A DNA stretch of 64,000 nt from NCBI RefSeq assembly GCF_039542225.1, contig NZ_BAABHS010000014.1:62001-126000 (forward strand), in the 5' to 3' direction. The notes beneath the pieces are model-generated. The model was not told the DNA's origin. It saw nothing but the letters and a program-made list of their open reading frames with translations, and searched no databases. The DNA is from Yinghuangia aomiensis (GTDB lineage: Bacteria > Actinomycetota > Actinomycetes > Streptomycetales > Streptomycetaceae). This document shows, in pieces, positions 34,794-42,887 of this stretch (position 1 is the first letter of the stretch; each line of letters begins with the position of its first letter). Both the position numbers and the translations under genes were made by a program.

Positions 34794-35118
34794 TACGCCC
34801 CCGGTGCCGGAATCTTGCGGACCTTCGCCGACTCGATCAGGTAGGGGAAGCCGTCGCCGTCGGGGCGGACTTGAAGAATCCAGTCCGGCCCACCGGCAGG
34901 CTTCGCGACCATGACGACCGGCCGGTCGGGCGGTGGGCGAAATCGGGGTGGACGGCGACCCAGTCATCGGCGGCGAAGGGCGCCCCGGCGTCGCTCTGCG
35001 GTTTCCTGTTCGACTCGTTGCCGAACTTCCGGAGCACCGTGGTTCGGGCGCGGACCTGACCGGGCTGGAGCACGACGACGTCACCGTTGCTGTCCCATGC
35101 GAACGCGGGCTTTCTCAT
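34793..35118 (-). pseudogene. Frameshifted copy of the 107-residue beta-rich small protein family
   Basis: The intact relative at 55180-55503 reads MKAAAFAWDRDGDIVVLQPS...; this copy reads MRKPAFAWDSNGDVVVLQPG... and stays aligned to ...FAHRPTGR near base 34920. There one base is missing, so the frame switches. The downstream part (VVMVAKPAGGPDWILQVRPD, GDGFPYLIESAKVRKIPAPG) is intact in the next frame and ends at TAA overlapping the 50-residue gene. The total length, 326 bases, is one short of 109 codons. It could be a true mutation, a sequencing error or a programmed shift. Confidence 0.85.
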
Positions 35119-35307
35119 ACGGCGACCGCCCGGGGCGCGCGCCGGTATCGGACGGGCTTCAAGGCAGGGAGCACATCCGGCACGGCGGGCACCGCCGCCC
35201 CCGACCATGCCCGGCGCTGCCTGGCCTTGATCCGGTCGACGTCGACGGCCCGGACGTGCTTTGCGCTGACGAGCCACCACGCCCCGTCCCGGCGAACCGG
35301 GACGGGG
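35115..35307 (-). pseudogene. Start-less open frame upstream of the frameshifted gene
   Basis: A frame with strongly G/C third positions reads RRDGAWWLVSAKHVRAVDVD, RIKARQRRAWSGAAVPAVPD and ends VRYRRAPRAVAV at a TGA overlapping the ATG of the next gene (ATGA). No ATG, GTG or TTG is available in its conserved-looking first half, and its upstream end runs into the integrase terminator. It looks like the tail of a gene whose 5' end was lost when the integrase region was joined here. Confidence 0.4.
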
Positions 35308-35314
35308 CGTGGTG
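35275..35314 (-). terminator. Integrase terminator
   Basis: An 18-bp perfect stem (35275-35292 with 35297-35314) closed by a CGAA/TTCG tetraloop lies 8 bp after the integrase stop. This is one of the strongest hairpins in the window and would separate integrase from cargo transcription. Confidence 0.8.
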
Positions 35315-35322
35315 TGTGGGTG

Positions 35323-36909
35323 CTACCCCTTCAGCCTGCCGCCGCTACGGCGGATCAAGCCTTCGTCGCCGTAGTAGACGCCCAAGCGCGAGTCATCCAA
35401 CTTGCGGACGCCCTTCTTCCCGGGCCCGACTTCGACGAACGCACCACAGTTCAAAAGGAGTTCGCGCTTTCCGGCGACGTCGGCCGCCTTGAACATCTGG
35501 CCGTGCGTCTGGCCGGTCGGGACGGTTTCGACACCAGCGGGCTTCGCATGACGCTGCTTCTCTTTGAGCGATGCTGCGCGTTCCTCCAGGCTTGCGTACT
35601 GCTCTGCGTACCGCTCCGCGCCGTCGTCGCCCTTGAACAAGCCGCGTTCGTACCGGTCCTTCTGAAGGTCCTTCAAGGCTTCCTCGGCTTGCCGGATCTG
35701 CGGGCGGAAGTCTTCTCCGGCGTGCTCCACGAGTCGAACGACGGGGATCTTGGCGAACGTCTTCAGGAAGTCCGCCGTGATGTACTCCTCCAACGCTTCC
35801 GCCGCAATGGTCACGCCGTAGCAGCCGTTGCCTTCGCCGCTCTGGGCCTTCTTCAGACGGCCGATGCACCGGTACCGGATCTTCCCGCCGGAGACGAAGG
35901 TGTACATCCGGAAGCCGCACAGCGAGCAGTGCAGGATGCCCCGGAGCAACGACGTACCCTCACGGCGCCGCTCACCGGGATTGGCGCGGCGCTCAAGCTC
36001 GTCTTGCAGCGCCTGCCACGTGTCCATGTCCAGGATCGGCGGACGGGTCACCAGCGGAAGGCCGTCCGTCCGCAGAATCGGCTTTCCATCCTCGATCACC
36101 TGCCCCAGGAGTTGCGGATTGGTGAGCAGGCTCCGGAGCGTCGTCGTGTACCACTTCTTGGATTCGCTGCGCTTTCCCGTCGTCTGGCGCGACGAGTGAC
36201 CCGGCGAAGGAATACCTGCCGCCGTCAGATCGGTTGCGATCTTCATGAGCGAGTCTTTGTCCAGCACCCTCTTCACGATCTCGTGAACGGTGTCGGATTC
36301 TGTCTTGTCGACTTCCAGCACCTTCCCCGCCCCGCCGGGGTTGTCGGCAACGCGGTAGCCGTACGGGACTCGCCCGCCCGTCCACCGACCCTCACGGCGC
36401 AGGTGCTCATGCGCGTTCGACACGCGCATGCCGATCGTGTCCGACTCAAGCTCGGCGAAGACCGCGATGACCTTCGCCATGGCGCGGCCCATGGACGACG
36501 TCAGGTCGAGCGGTTCGCTCGCCGACGCAAGACCGACGTTCGCGGTCTCGGCGATCTTCATGATCTCGGCGAAGTCCACCGTGGACCGCGCGAGACGGTC
36601 GATCTTGAAGAACACGATGACGTCGAAGTCGGCGAGACGGGAAAGGATGCGTTGCAGTCCCGGGCGCTCCAGGCCCCGCGAGAAGCCCGAGACGTCGATG
36701 TCCTCTTCAACCGCCACGACAGTCCATCCCCGCACCTCACACAGGGACTCACAGGCCGCTCGCTGACGCTCCGGCGAAGTAGACTCTTCGGTTTCCCGGG
36801 ACAGGCGAACATAGATAGCTGCGCGCATGCCCCGCGCGCTGGCCGGAACCCCCTTGCGGGTCCGCATCCGGGGCATGGCCCCCACCGGTACAGGTGCCTC
36901 AGTCGTCAC
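35323..36909 (-). CDS. Large serine recombinase (integrase)
   Basis: The 528-residue protein has an N-terminal resolvase catalytic domain with the nucleophile serine in RAAIYVRLSRETEE and the arginine motifs VIVFFKIDRLARSTVDFAEI. The recombinase domain follows (GRVPYGYRVADNPGG, WYTTTLRSLLTNPQLLGQVI), then a zinc ribbon (HCSLCGFRMYTF ... YRCIG ... GCYG) and a C-terminal coiled coil (EERAASLKEKQRHAKPAGVE). It would catalyse site-specific integration and, with a directionality factor, excision. GTG at 36909 is the longest start; ATG 36876 or 36828 are possible. Its 5' end is about 40 bp from attR. Confidence 0.95.
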   Translation of the reverse strand: MTTEAPVPVGAMPRMRTRKGVPASARGMRAAIYVRLSRETEESTSPERQRAACESLCEVRGWTVVAVEEDIDVSGFSRGLERPGLQRILSRLADFDVIVFFKIDRLARSTVDFAEIMKIAETANVGLASASEPLDLTSSMGRAMAKVIAVFAELESDTIGMRVSNAHEHLRREGRWTGGRVPYGYRVADNPGGAGKVLEVDKTESDTVHEIVKRVLDKDSLMKIATDLTAAGIPSPGHSSRQTTGKRSESKKWYTTTLRSLLTNPQLLGQVIEDGKPILRTDGLPLVTRPPILDMDTWQALQDELERRANPGERRREGTSLLRGILHCSLCGFRMYTFVSGGKIRYRCIGRLKKAQSGEGNGCYGVTIAAEALEEYITADFLKTFAKIPVVRLVEHAGEDFRPQIRQAEEALKDLQKDRYERGLFKGDDGAERYAEQYASLEERAASLKEKQRHAKPAGVETVPTGQTHGQMFKAADVAGKRELLLNCGAFVEVGPGKKGVRKLDDSRLGVYYGDEGLIRRSGGRLKG

Positions 36910-36925
36910 AGTGACGATCCTAACT

Positions 36926-36939
36926 AGGAGTTATGTGTG
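36926..36939 (+). promoter_or_regulatory. Element-encoded ribosome site and start for the XPB gene
   Basis: AGGAG (36926-36930) lies six bases before the GTG at 36937. Both are left of the attR core and so belong to the inserted element. They replace the original AAGGAAGG/GTG now stranded at 33800-33812. Confidence 0.7.
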
Positions 36940-38595
36940 TCCTGCTTGATCGTCCAGTCCGACAAGACCCTCCTCCTGGAGATCGACCACGAGGCCGCCG
37001 CCGAGTGCCGCAGGGCCATCGCGCCGTTCGCCGAGTTGGAGCGCGCGCCCGAGCACGTGCACACCTACCGGCTGACGCCGCTCGGCCTGTGGAACGCGCG
37101 CGCGGCCGGCCACGACGCCGAGCAGGTCGTCGACGTGCTGCTGCGCTACTCGCGCTACCCGGTGCCGCACGCGCTGCTGGTCGACGTCGCCGACACGATG
37201 GGGCGGTACGGCCGCCTCACCCTCGCCAAGCACCCCGCGCACGGCCTGGTGTTGACCACGACCGACCGCGCGGTCCTCGAAGAGGTGCTGCGCAGCAAGA
37301 AGATCGCGCCGCTGGTCGGCAACCGGGTGGACCCGGACACCGTGGCGGTGCACCCGTCCGAGCGCGGCCAGATCAAGCAGGTGCTGCTCAAGCTGGGCTG
37401 GCCCGCGGAAGACCTGGCCGGGTACGTGGACGGCGAGGCGCACGCGATCGACCTGGCCGAGGACGGCTGGCATCTGCGCCCGTACCAGCAGGAGGCCGTG
37501 GAGGGCTTCTGGCACGGCGGCTCGGGTGTCGTGGTGCTGCCGTGCGGCGCGGGCAAGACGCTGGTGGGCGCGGCGGCCATGGCGACCGCGAAGGCGACCA
37601 CGCTGATCCTGGTGACCAACACGGTCTCGGCGCGGCAGTGGAAGGCCGAGCTGGTCAAGCGGACGTCGCTGACCGAGGACGAGATCGGCGAGTACAGCGG
37701 CACCCGCAAGGAGATCCGCCCGGTCACGATCGCGACGTACCAGGTGGTGACGACGCGCCGGAAGGGCGTCTACCCGCACCTGGAACTGTTCGATTCGCGG
37801 GACTGGGGCCTCATCGTCTACGACGAGGTGCACCTGCTGCCCGCGCCGATCTTCCGGTTCACCGCCGATCTCCAGGCCCGGCGGCGGCTCGGCCTGACCG
37901 CGACGCTGGTGCGCGAGGACGGCCGCGAAGGCGACGTGTTCTCGCTGATCGGCCCGAAGCGGTACGACGCGCCGTGGAAGGAGATCGAGAACCAGGGCTA
38001 CATCGCGCCCGCGGACTGCGTCGAGGTGCGCGTCACGCTGACCGACGCGGAACGGCTGGCGTACGCGACGGCCGAGCCGGAGGAGCGCTACCGCTTCTGC
38101 GCGACCACCGCGACCAAGACGCGGGTCACCCGCGAGCTGGTGGAGAGCCATGCGGGCGAGCAGACGCTGGTCATCGGCCAGTACATCGACCAGCTCGACG
38201 AACTCGGCGAGACGCTGAACGCCCCGGTCATCAAGGGCGAGACCCGCAACACCGAGCGGGAGCGGCTGTTCGAGGCGTTCCGGCAAGGCGAGATCTCGGT
38301 GCTGGTGGTCAGCAAGGTCGCCAACTTCTCGATCGACCTGCCGGAGGCGGCGGTCGCGATCCAGGTGTCCGGCTCGTTCGGGTCGCGCCAGGAGGAGGCC
38401 CAGCGCCTCGGCCGGGTGCTGCGCCCGAAGGCGGACGGCCGCGCGGCGCGCTTCTACTCGGTGGTGGCGCGGGACACGATCGACCAGGAGTTCGCCGCGC
38501 ACCGGCAGCGGTTCCTGGCCGAGCAGGGCTACGCGTACCGCATCGTCGACGCCGACGACCTGCGCGGCGGCGAGCTTCCGGACGAGGTCTCCTGA
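36937..38595 (+). CDS. XPB/Ssl2-family DNA repair helicase (5' end replaced by the element)
   Basis: The 552-residue superfamily-2 helicase has an N-terminal damage-recognition-like domain, Walker A LPCGAGKTLVGAAAM (near residue 205), YDEVHLLPAPIFRFTADLQA (DEVH box, near 295), the RED-type motif TLVREDGREGDVFSLIGPKR, and C-terminal motif VI QEEAQRLGRVLRPKADG. It is the bacterial XPB, a 3'-5' helicase linked to nucleotide excision repair. The first four residues (MSCL) come from the inserted element; the native ones are at 33810. The coding region from LIVQSDKTLLLE onward is complete. Confidence 0.95.
   Translation: MSCLIVQSDKTLLLEIDHEAAAECRRAIAPFAELERAPEHVHTYRLTPLGLWNARAAGHDAEQVVDVLLRYSRYPVPHALLVDVADTMGRYGRLTLAKHPAHGLVLTTTDRAVLEEVLRSKKIAPLVGNRVDPDTVAVHPSERGQIKQVLLKLGWPAEDLAGYVDGEAHAIDLAEDGWHLRPYQQEAVEGFWHGGSGVVVLPCGAGKTLVGAAAMATAKATTLILVTNTVSARQWKAELVKRTSLTEDEIGEYSGTRKEIRPVTIATYQVVTTRRKGVYPHLELFDSRDWGLIVYDEVHLLPAPIFRFTADLQARRRLGLTATLVREDGREGDVFSLIGPKRYDAPWKEIENQGYIAPADCVEVRVTLTDAERLAYATAEPEERYRFCATTATKTRVTRELVESHAGEQTLVIGQYIDQLDELGETLNAPVIKGETRNTERERLFEAFRQGEISVLVVSKVANFSIDLPEAAVAIQVSGSFGSRQEEAQRLGRVLRPKADGRAARFYSVVARDTIDQEFAAHRQRFLAEQGYAYRIVDADDLRGGELPDEVS
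36947..36956. repeat. attR core of the serine-integrase element
   Basis: TGATCGTCCA is the partner of the left core at 33835-33844 (one mismatch). It lies within codons 4-7 of the present XPB frame, so integration occurred inside the coding sequence. Confidence 0.8.
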
Positions 38596-38623
38596 GGGAC
38601 GGACGGGACGGCGGGGACGGCGG

Positions 38624-38812
38624 TCAATCGACGCCGTCCTTGCCGAGGATCGCGACTTTCAGCCCGGTGACGGCGAATATCGCCGCGCCGCGCACGGTGA
38701 GCGCGGCGATCCGGCCGGTCCGGGCGAGGACGCTTTCGTGGGCCCGCCCGGACGCCGCGGCGTCCGGGCCGAGCGGGGCGGACAGAGCGTGGGAGTGGAA
38801 TACGGTCACCAT
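38624..38812 (-). CDS. Small hypothetical protein
   Basis: The 62-residue frame MVTVFHSHALSAPLGPDAAA ... IFAVTGLKVAILGKDGVD is Ala-rich, with a short hydrophobic C-terminal part. It is convergent with the XPB gene. No homologue is recognised and no strong ribosome site is seen, so the call rests on codon bias only. Confidence 0.4.
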   Translation of the reverse strand: MVTVFHSHALSAPLGPDAAASGRAHESVLARTGRIAALTVRGAAIFAVTGLKVAILGKDGVD

Positions 38813-39101
38813 GTCCACAACGTTAGGTTTCCCCGCATAAGGGGCGCGTCGGCACCGAGTCGCCAATCGCGGTAGGCCGCGGGGATGACACCCCCGACCC
38901 GGCCTCGGGGTCGGCCCCGGGGCCCGCACGCGCATCGGAAGCCGCGCCGGAATCGGTTTGCCCGCCCCGGAGCGCCCGCCTAAGCTGGCCTGCTTCCGCT
39001 GCCGCGTAACCGCACTGCCCGCGAGGGTTGGGCGCCGGCGCCACGCCGCCCGGTCGGAATCGGTCGGCGACCCCGCTGCCGCTACCGCATCCGGAGCCCG
39101 C

Positions 39102-41267
39102 ATGCCCGCGTTCGAAACGGACCCCGCCCCCTACGCCGCCGACGGCCTCGCCCCCGACGCCCGGTCGGCCGACCTGCCCGACACCGAGGCGGACCCCGAA
39201 GCCGCGCTGGCCGCGGAACAAGCCCACCTGGCCGCGTCCCGCACGGCCCTGCGCCGCATGCGCGAGGAGACCGAGGCACTCGACCTCCGCGACGTCGGCG
39301 GCAACGACGTCTCCAACAAACTCGTGCACAGCCTGATCCAGGCCCGCATCGCGGCCCTCGCCGACCACGCGCACGCACCGCTGTTCTTCGGCCGCGTCGA
39401 CGGCCGCTTCGCGGACGCCCCCGACGTGTCCACCGGCACCGCGCCCGTCGAGGTCGCCGCCGACCCGACGCGGCCCGTCGAACGCTTCTGGATCGGCCGC
39501 CGCCATGTGCACGACCACCTCGGCGACCCGATGGTCGTCGACTGGCGCGCCCCGGTGTCGCGGTCGTTCTACCGCGCCACCCGCATCGAACCGCTCGGCG
39601 TGGAACTGCGCCGCCGCTTCGGCTGGACCGGCGGCGACCTGACCGCGTTCGAAGACGAGCACCTCACCGACCGCGACGAGACCGACCGCGCGAGCGCGAT
39701 CCTGGCCGCGGAAATCGAGCGCCCGCGCGTCGGCCCGATGCGCGACATCGTCGCGACCATCCAGCCCGAACAGGACGAGATCGTCCGCGCCGACCTCGGC
39801 GACACCGTCTGCGTCCAAGGCGCGCCCGGCACCGGGAAGACCGCGGTAGGCCTGCACCGCGTGGCGTGGCTGCTGTACGCGCACCGCGAGCGGCTCCAGC
39901 GCAGCGGCACCCTGGTCGTCGGCCCGAACCGGTCGTTCCTCGACTACATCCAGCAGGTGCTGCCCGCGCTCGGCGAGGTCGAGGTCGGGCAGACCACCGT
40001 CGAGGACCTCGTCGGCCGCGTCGCGCGCGTACCGGTCAAGGCCCCCGACGACCCGGACCGGGGACGGCTCAAGGGCGACGCGCGGATGGCCGAGGTGCTG
40101 CGCCGCGCGGTGTGGTCCGGCGTCGCGATGCCGGCCGAGTCGCTGCTGGTGGTGCGGGGTTCGCGGCGGTGGCGGCTGCCCGCGTACGAGATCGAGGAGG
40201 TCGTGACCGCGCTGCGCGGCCGCGACGTCCGCTACGGCGCCGCCCGCGACATGCTGCACCAGCGCCTCGCGCACGCGGTGCTGGTGCAGATGGAACGCGC
40301 CGGCGAGTCCCCGGACGACCGGGTGCAGGATGCGGTCGCACGGTCCAAGCCGGTGCGCGACGTGGTCAACGCGGTGTGGCCGGCCGTCGATCCGGCGAAG
40401 CTGCTGCTGCGGCTGTTCTCCGACCCGGAGTTCCTGGCCGCGAACGCGGACGGCATCCTCACCGCCGAGGAACAGGCGCTGCTGCTGTGGGAGAAGCCGG
40501 CCCGCGGGGTCGGCTCGGCGAAGTGGACGCCCGCGGACGCGGTGCTCATCGACGAGGCGGCCGACCTGGTCGCGCGGACGCCGAGCGTCGGCCACGTCGT
40601 CGTCGACGAAGCCCAGGACCTGTCGGCGATGCAGTGCCGCGCGATCGGCCGCCGCTGCACCACGGGTTCGGCGACCGTGCTCGGCGACATCGCGCAGGGC
40701 ACCACCCCGTGGGCGGCCGCCGACTGGGCCGAGACGCTCCGGCACCTCGGCCACGAGGGCGCCCGCGTCGAGGAGTTGACCCAGGGTTTCCGGGTACCGC
40801 GCGAGATCCTCGACTTCGCGAGCCGCCTGCTCCCGCACATCGCCCCCGGCCTGGCCCCCGCGTCGTCGGTCCGCGAGGCACCCGGGTCGCTCACCCTGCG
40901 CCCGGCCGACGCGGCGGACTTGGACACCGCGGCGGCGGCCGACGCCCGGGCCCTGCTCGGTCTGGAAGGCTCGGTCGGCCTGATCGCCGCCGACGCCCGC
41001 ATTCCGGCGCTGGCCAAGGCGCTCGCCGAAACCGGCACCGGGTTCCGCGAGTTGGGCGCCGGCACCGCGACCGAGTCACGGCTCAACCTGGTCCCGGCGA
41101 GCCTGGCCAAGGGCCTTGAGTTCGACCACATCGCGGTCGTCGAACCGGCGGAGATCGTCGAAGCCGAACCGCAGGGCCTGCGACGGCTGTACGTCGTGTT
41201 GACCCGCGCCGTCTCCGGACTGGTGGTCACGCACAGCCGCGCACTCCCCGACGAACTCACCGCCTGA
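39102..41267 (+). CDS. HelD/HelR-type RNA polymerase-associated UvrD-like helicase
   Basis: The 721-residue superfamily-1 ATPase has an N-terminal coiled coil (EAALAAEQAHLAASRTALRR) that in HelD proteins enters the RNA polymerase secondary channel. Walker A VQGAPGTGKTAVGLHR lies near residue 240, Walker B GHVVVDEAQDLSAMQCRAIG follows, then LTQGFRVPREILDFASRL and the final RRLYVVLTRAVSGLVVTHS. HelD/HelR releases stalled polymerase, and in Streptomyces HelR displaces rifampicin-bound polymerase. No rifamycin-associated element was found upstream. ATG 39102 is preferred; the longer frame from 38958 is low-complexity. Confidence 0.85.
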   Translation: MPAFETDPAPYAADGLAPDARSADLPDTEADPEAALAAEQAHLAASRTALRRMREETEALDLRDVGGNDVSNKLVHSLIQARIAALADHAHAPLFFGRVDGRFADAPDVSTGTAPVEVAADPTRPVERFWIGRRHVHDHLGDPMVVDWRAPVSRSFYRATRIEPLGVELRRRFGWTGGDLTAFEDEHLTDRDETDRASAILAAEIERPRVGPMRDIVATIQPEQDEIVRADLGDTVCVQGAPGTGKTAVGLHRVAWLLYAHRERLQRSGTLVVGPNRSFLDYIQQVLPALGEVEVGQTTVEDLVGRVARVPVKAPDDPDRGRLKGDARMAEVLRRAVWSGVAMPAESLLVVRGSRRWRLPAYEIEEVVTALRGRDVRYGAARDMLHQRLAHAVLVQMERAGESPDDRVQDAVARSKPVRDVVNAVWPAVDPAKLLLRLFSDPEFLAANADGILTAEEQALLLWEKPARGVGSAKWTPADAVLIDEAADLVARTPSVGHVVVDEAQDLSAMQCRAIGRRCTTGSATVLGDIAQGTTPWAAADWAETLRHLGHEGARVEELTQGFRVPREILDFASRLLPHIAPGLAPASSVREAPGSLTLRPADAADLDTAAAADARALLGLEGSVGLIAADARIPALAKALAETGTGFRELGAGTATESRLNLVPASLAKGLEFDHIAVVEPAEIVEAEPQGLRRLYVVLTRAVSGLVVTHSRALPDELTA

Positions 41268-41405
41268 ACCGGCGGACGGACGTCACGGCCGCCTTCCCGG
41301 AACGATCATCGGATTCGCCGACCGGGTCCCGGGGGATGCTCCGCTCGGGGCGCCGCACCGCATGGCGTCCCGGGAAATGCCGGGGGCGGCTGGCATGCTG
41401 AACCC

Positions 41406-42071
41406 GTGGAACGCATCCAGGAGACCGCCGCCATGACGCTGCAGGAACGCTGGGCCAGGCTCGTCGGGGACTCCGGCGGGACGGCCGCCGCCGTCGGCGA
41501 GGATCTGATCGGCCGGTACTCGCAGCCGCACCGGCGCTACCACGCGACGGGGCACCTGCTCGCGGTACTCGAGCTCGTCGACGAACTCGCCCAGGACGCC
41601 GACGACCCGGACGCGGTCCGGTTCGCCGCGTGGTTCCACGACGCGGTCTACGACCCGGCCCGCGCCGACAACGAGGAACGCAGCGCCCGCCTCGCGGAAC
41701 GCGCGCTCACCGAGGCGGGCATCGCCCCGCCGCTGGTCGCGGAGACCGCCCGGCTGGTGCGGGTCACCGCCGAGCACGCCCCGTCGGAAGGCGACCGCAA
41801 CGCGGCGGTGCTGTGCGACGCGGACCTCGCGATCCTGGCGACGCCGCGCGAGACCTACGACGCCTATGCGGCGGCGGTCCGGGACGAGTACGCGTTCGTC
41901 CCGGAGGAGGCCTTCCGCAACGCGCGCGCCGCGGTGCTGCGTGATCTGCTGGCGCTGCCGCGGCTGTTCCACACGCCGATGGGCTACGCCCGCTACGAGG
42001 AGCCGGCGCGGCGGAACCTGCGGACGGAGCTGGAGCGGCTGGAAGGCGGGATTCCGCGGCAGCAGGGCTGA
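41406..42071 (+). CDS. HD-domain (predicted metal-dependent phosphohydrolase) protein
   Basis: The 221-residue protein has HD-type metal ligands: RRYHATGHLLAVLELVDELA near residue 45 and AAWFHDAVYDPARADNEERS near residue 78, then VTAEHAPSEGDRNAAVLCDA with the later Asp. Bacterial relatives are described as predicted HD-superfamily hydrolases; the substrate is unknown. GTG 41406 lies six bases after CATGCT and may be leaderless; ATG 41433 has an AGGAG nine bases upstream and is an equally good start. It is nearly abutted by the convergent DUF4031 gene. Confidence 0.82.
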   Translation: MERIQETAAMTLQERWARLVGDSGGTAAAVGEDLIGRYSQPHRRYHATGHLLAVLELVDELAQDADDPDAVRFAAWFHDAVYDPARADNEERSARLAERALTEAGIAPPLVAETARLVRVTAEHAPSEGDRNAAVLCDADLAILATPRETYDAYAAAVRDEYAFVPEEAFRNARAAVLRDLLALPRLFHTPMGYARYEEPARRNLRTELERLEGGIPRQQG

Positions 42072-42074
42072 GCG

Positions 42075-42356
42075 CTACTCCGGCGCCGCCTCCGCGTTGC
42101 GCCGCTTCCTCCGCCGCAGCCCGGCCGCGTTGAGCCGCGCCACGAGTTCCTTGCCGCCGACCGGTTGCGCGCCCAGCGCGATCGCCCGGTCGTACATTTC
42201 CGCCGGGACGTCGTAGTGGTCCCGGTCGAACCCGCGCTCGGGCGCGCCCAAGGCGCGCGCGAACGTGTGCAGTTCGTCGTAGGAGACGTCGCTGACCAGG
42301 TGCGACCACATGCGGCCGTGACCGGGCCACGTGGGGGGATCGATGAGTACCGTCAC
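42075..42356 (-). CDS. DUF4031 protein
   Basis: The 93-residue protein matches DUF4031: VLIDPPTWPGHGRMWSHLVS at the start, SYDELHTFARALGAPERGFD and HYDVPAEMYDRAIALGAQPV after it, then a basic helix (ELVARLNAAGLRRRKRRNAE). It is a widespread small actinobacterial protein without an assigned role. The start is GTG at 42356; longer in-frame sequence upstream is Arg/Pro-rich filler. Confidence 0.85.
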   Translation of the reverse strand: MTVLIDPPTWPGHGRMWSHLVSDVSYDELHTFARALGAPERGFDRDHYDVPAEMYDRAIALGAQPVGGKELVARLNAAGLRRRKRRNAEAAPE

Positions 42357-42509
42357 GGGTCGATCATCCCCCGCGGCGCGGCCGACGGGCCCGGGGGACG
42401 CGGCGGACGACGGTCCCGCCACGCGATCGGCCCTGCCCGCCATGCGATCCGGGCGGCCGTGCCGCGTGCCCCCGCCCCGGCACCGCCCGCGGCCGCGGAC
42501 AATGGGGGC

Positions 42510-42887
42510 GTGGACGCAGACCCCATCGAAGACCCCGTCGAAACCGCCCTGCACGAAGCCCGCGCGGTGGTGCTGCGCGACCTGACCGCGTGCGGCGCCA
42601 CCGACCCCGCCATCGTGTCCCTCGTCGAGGACGCCGTGGCGGGGCGCCGCTGGTGGTGCCGCGAGTGGCCGGACGGCGCGAAGTTCGCGCCCGGGCTCGT
42701 CGCGCAGGACGTCCAGGAAGCCCTCGACGAAACGGGCATCCGCTGGCCCGCCTGCCCGCACCACGCGGACACGGAGGACGCCCACCAGCTCTACCTGGAA
42801 CCCGAACTGGGCGAAGACCCGACGTGGATGTGCGAGAAGGCGGCGGCCCCGGTCGCCCCGCTGGGATGGCTGTCGGCGGCCGAGTAG
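42510..42887 (+). CDS. Hypothetical small acidic protein
   Basis: The 125-residue acidic protein is rich in Glu/Asp and Trp: VETALHEARAVVLRDLTACG, RRWWCREWPDGAKFAPGLVA, WPACPHHADTEDAHQLYLEP. The CPHH segment and conserved-looking Cys suggest a metal site. It is an actinobacterial family of unknown function. The GTG at 42510 follows GGGGG. It is divergent from the DUF4031 gene. Confidence 0.65.
   Translation: MDADPIEDPVETALHEARAVVLRDLTACGATDPAIVSLVEDAVAGRRWWCREWPDGAKFAPGLVAQDVQEALDETGIRWPACPHHADTEDAHQLYLEPELGEDPTWMCEKAAAPVAPLGWLSAAE

Larger units (their letters stand above)
33843..36956 (-). mobile_element. 3.1-kb integrative element with large serine integrase, inserted in XPB gene
   Basis: The element lies between the two core sites (about 3112 bp from crossover to crossover). 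It contains, from right to left on the minus strand, a large serine recombinase, its terminator, a start-less frame, a frameshifted 109-codon gene, tiny overlapping genes, a DUF397 gene and a zinc-ribbon gene. No replication, transfer or phage structural gene is present, so it cannot move between cells by itself. It may be a satellite or a reduced remnant. The element provides the ribosome site and start codon now used by the helicase gene at its right end. Confidence 0.85.

Noticed and set aside
34871..36927. Long plus-strand frames across the integrase
   Set aside because: Shadows of the serine recombinase gene; Arg/Pro-rich with no motif.
38958..39101. N-terminal extension of the HelD/HelR-type helicase
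   Set aside because: Cys/Arg/Pro low-complexity residues unlike the family; ATG 39102 gives the expected N-terminus.
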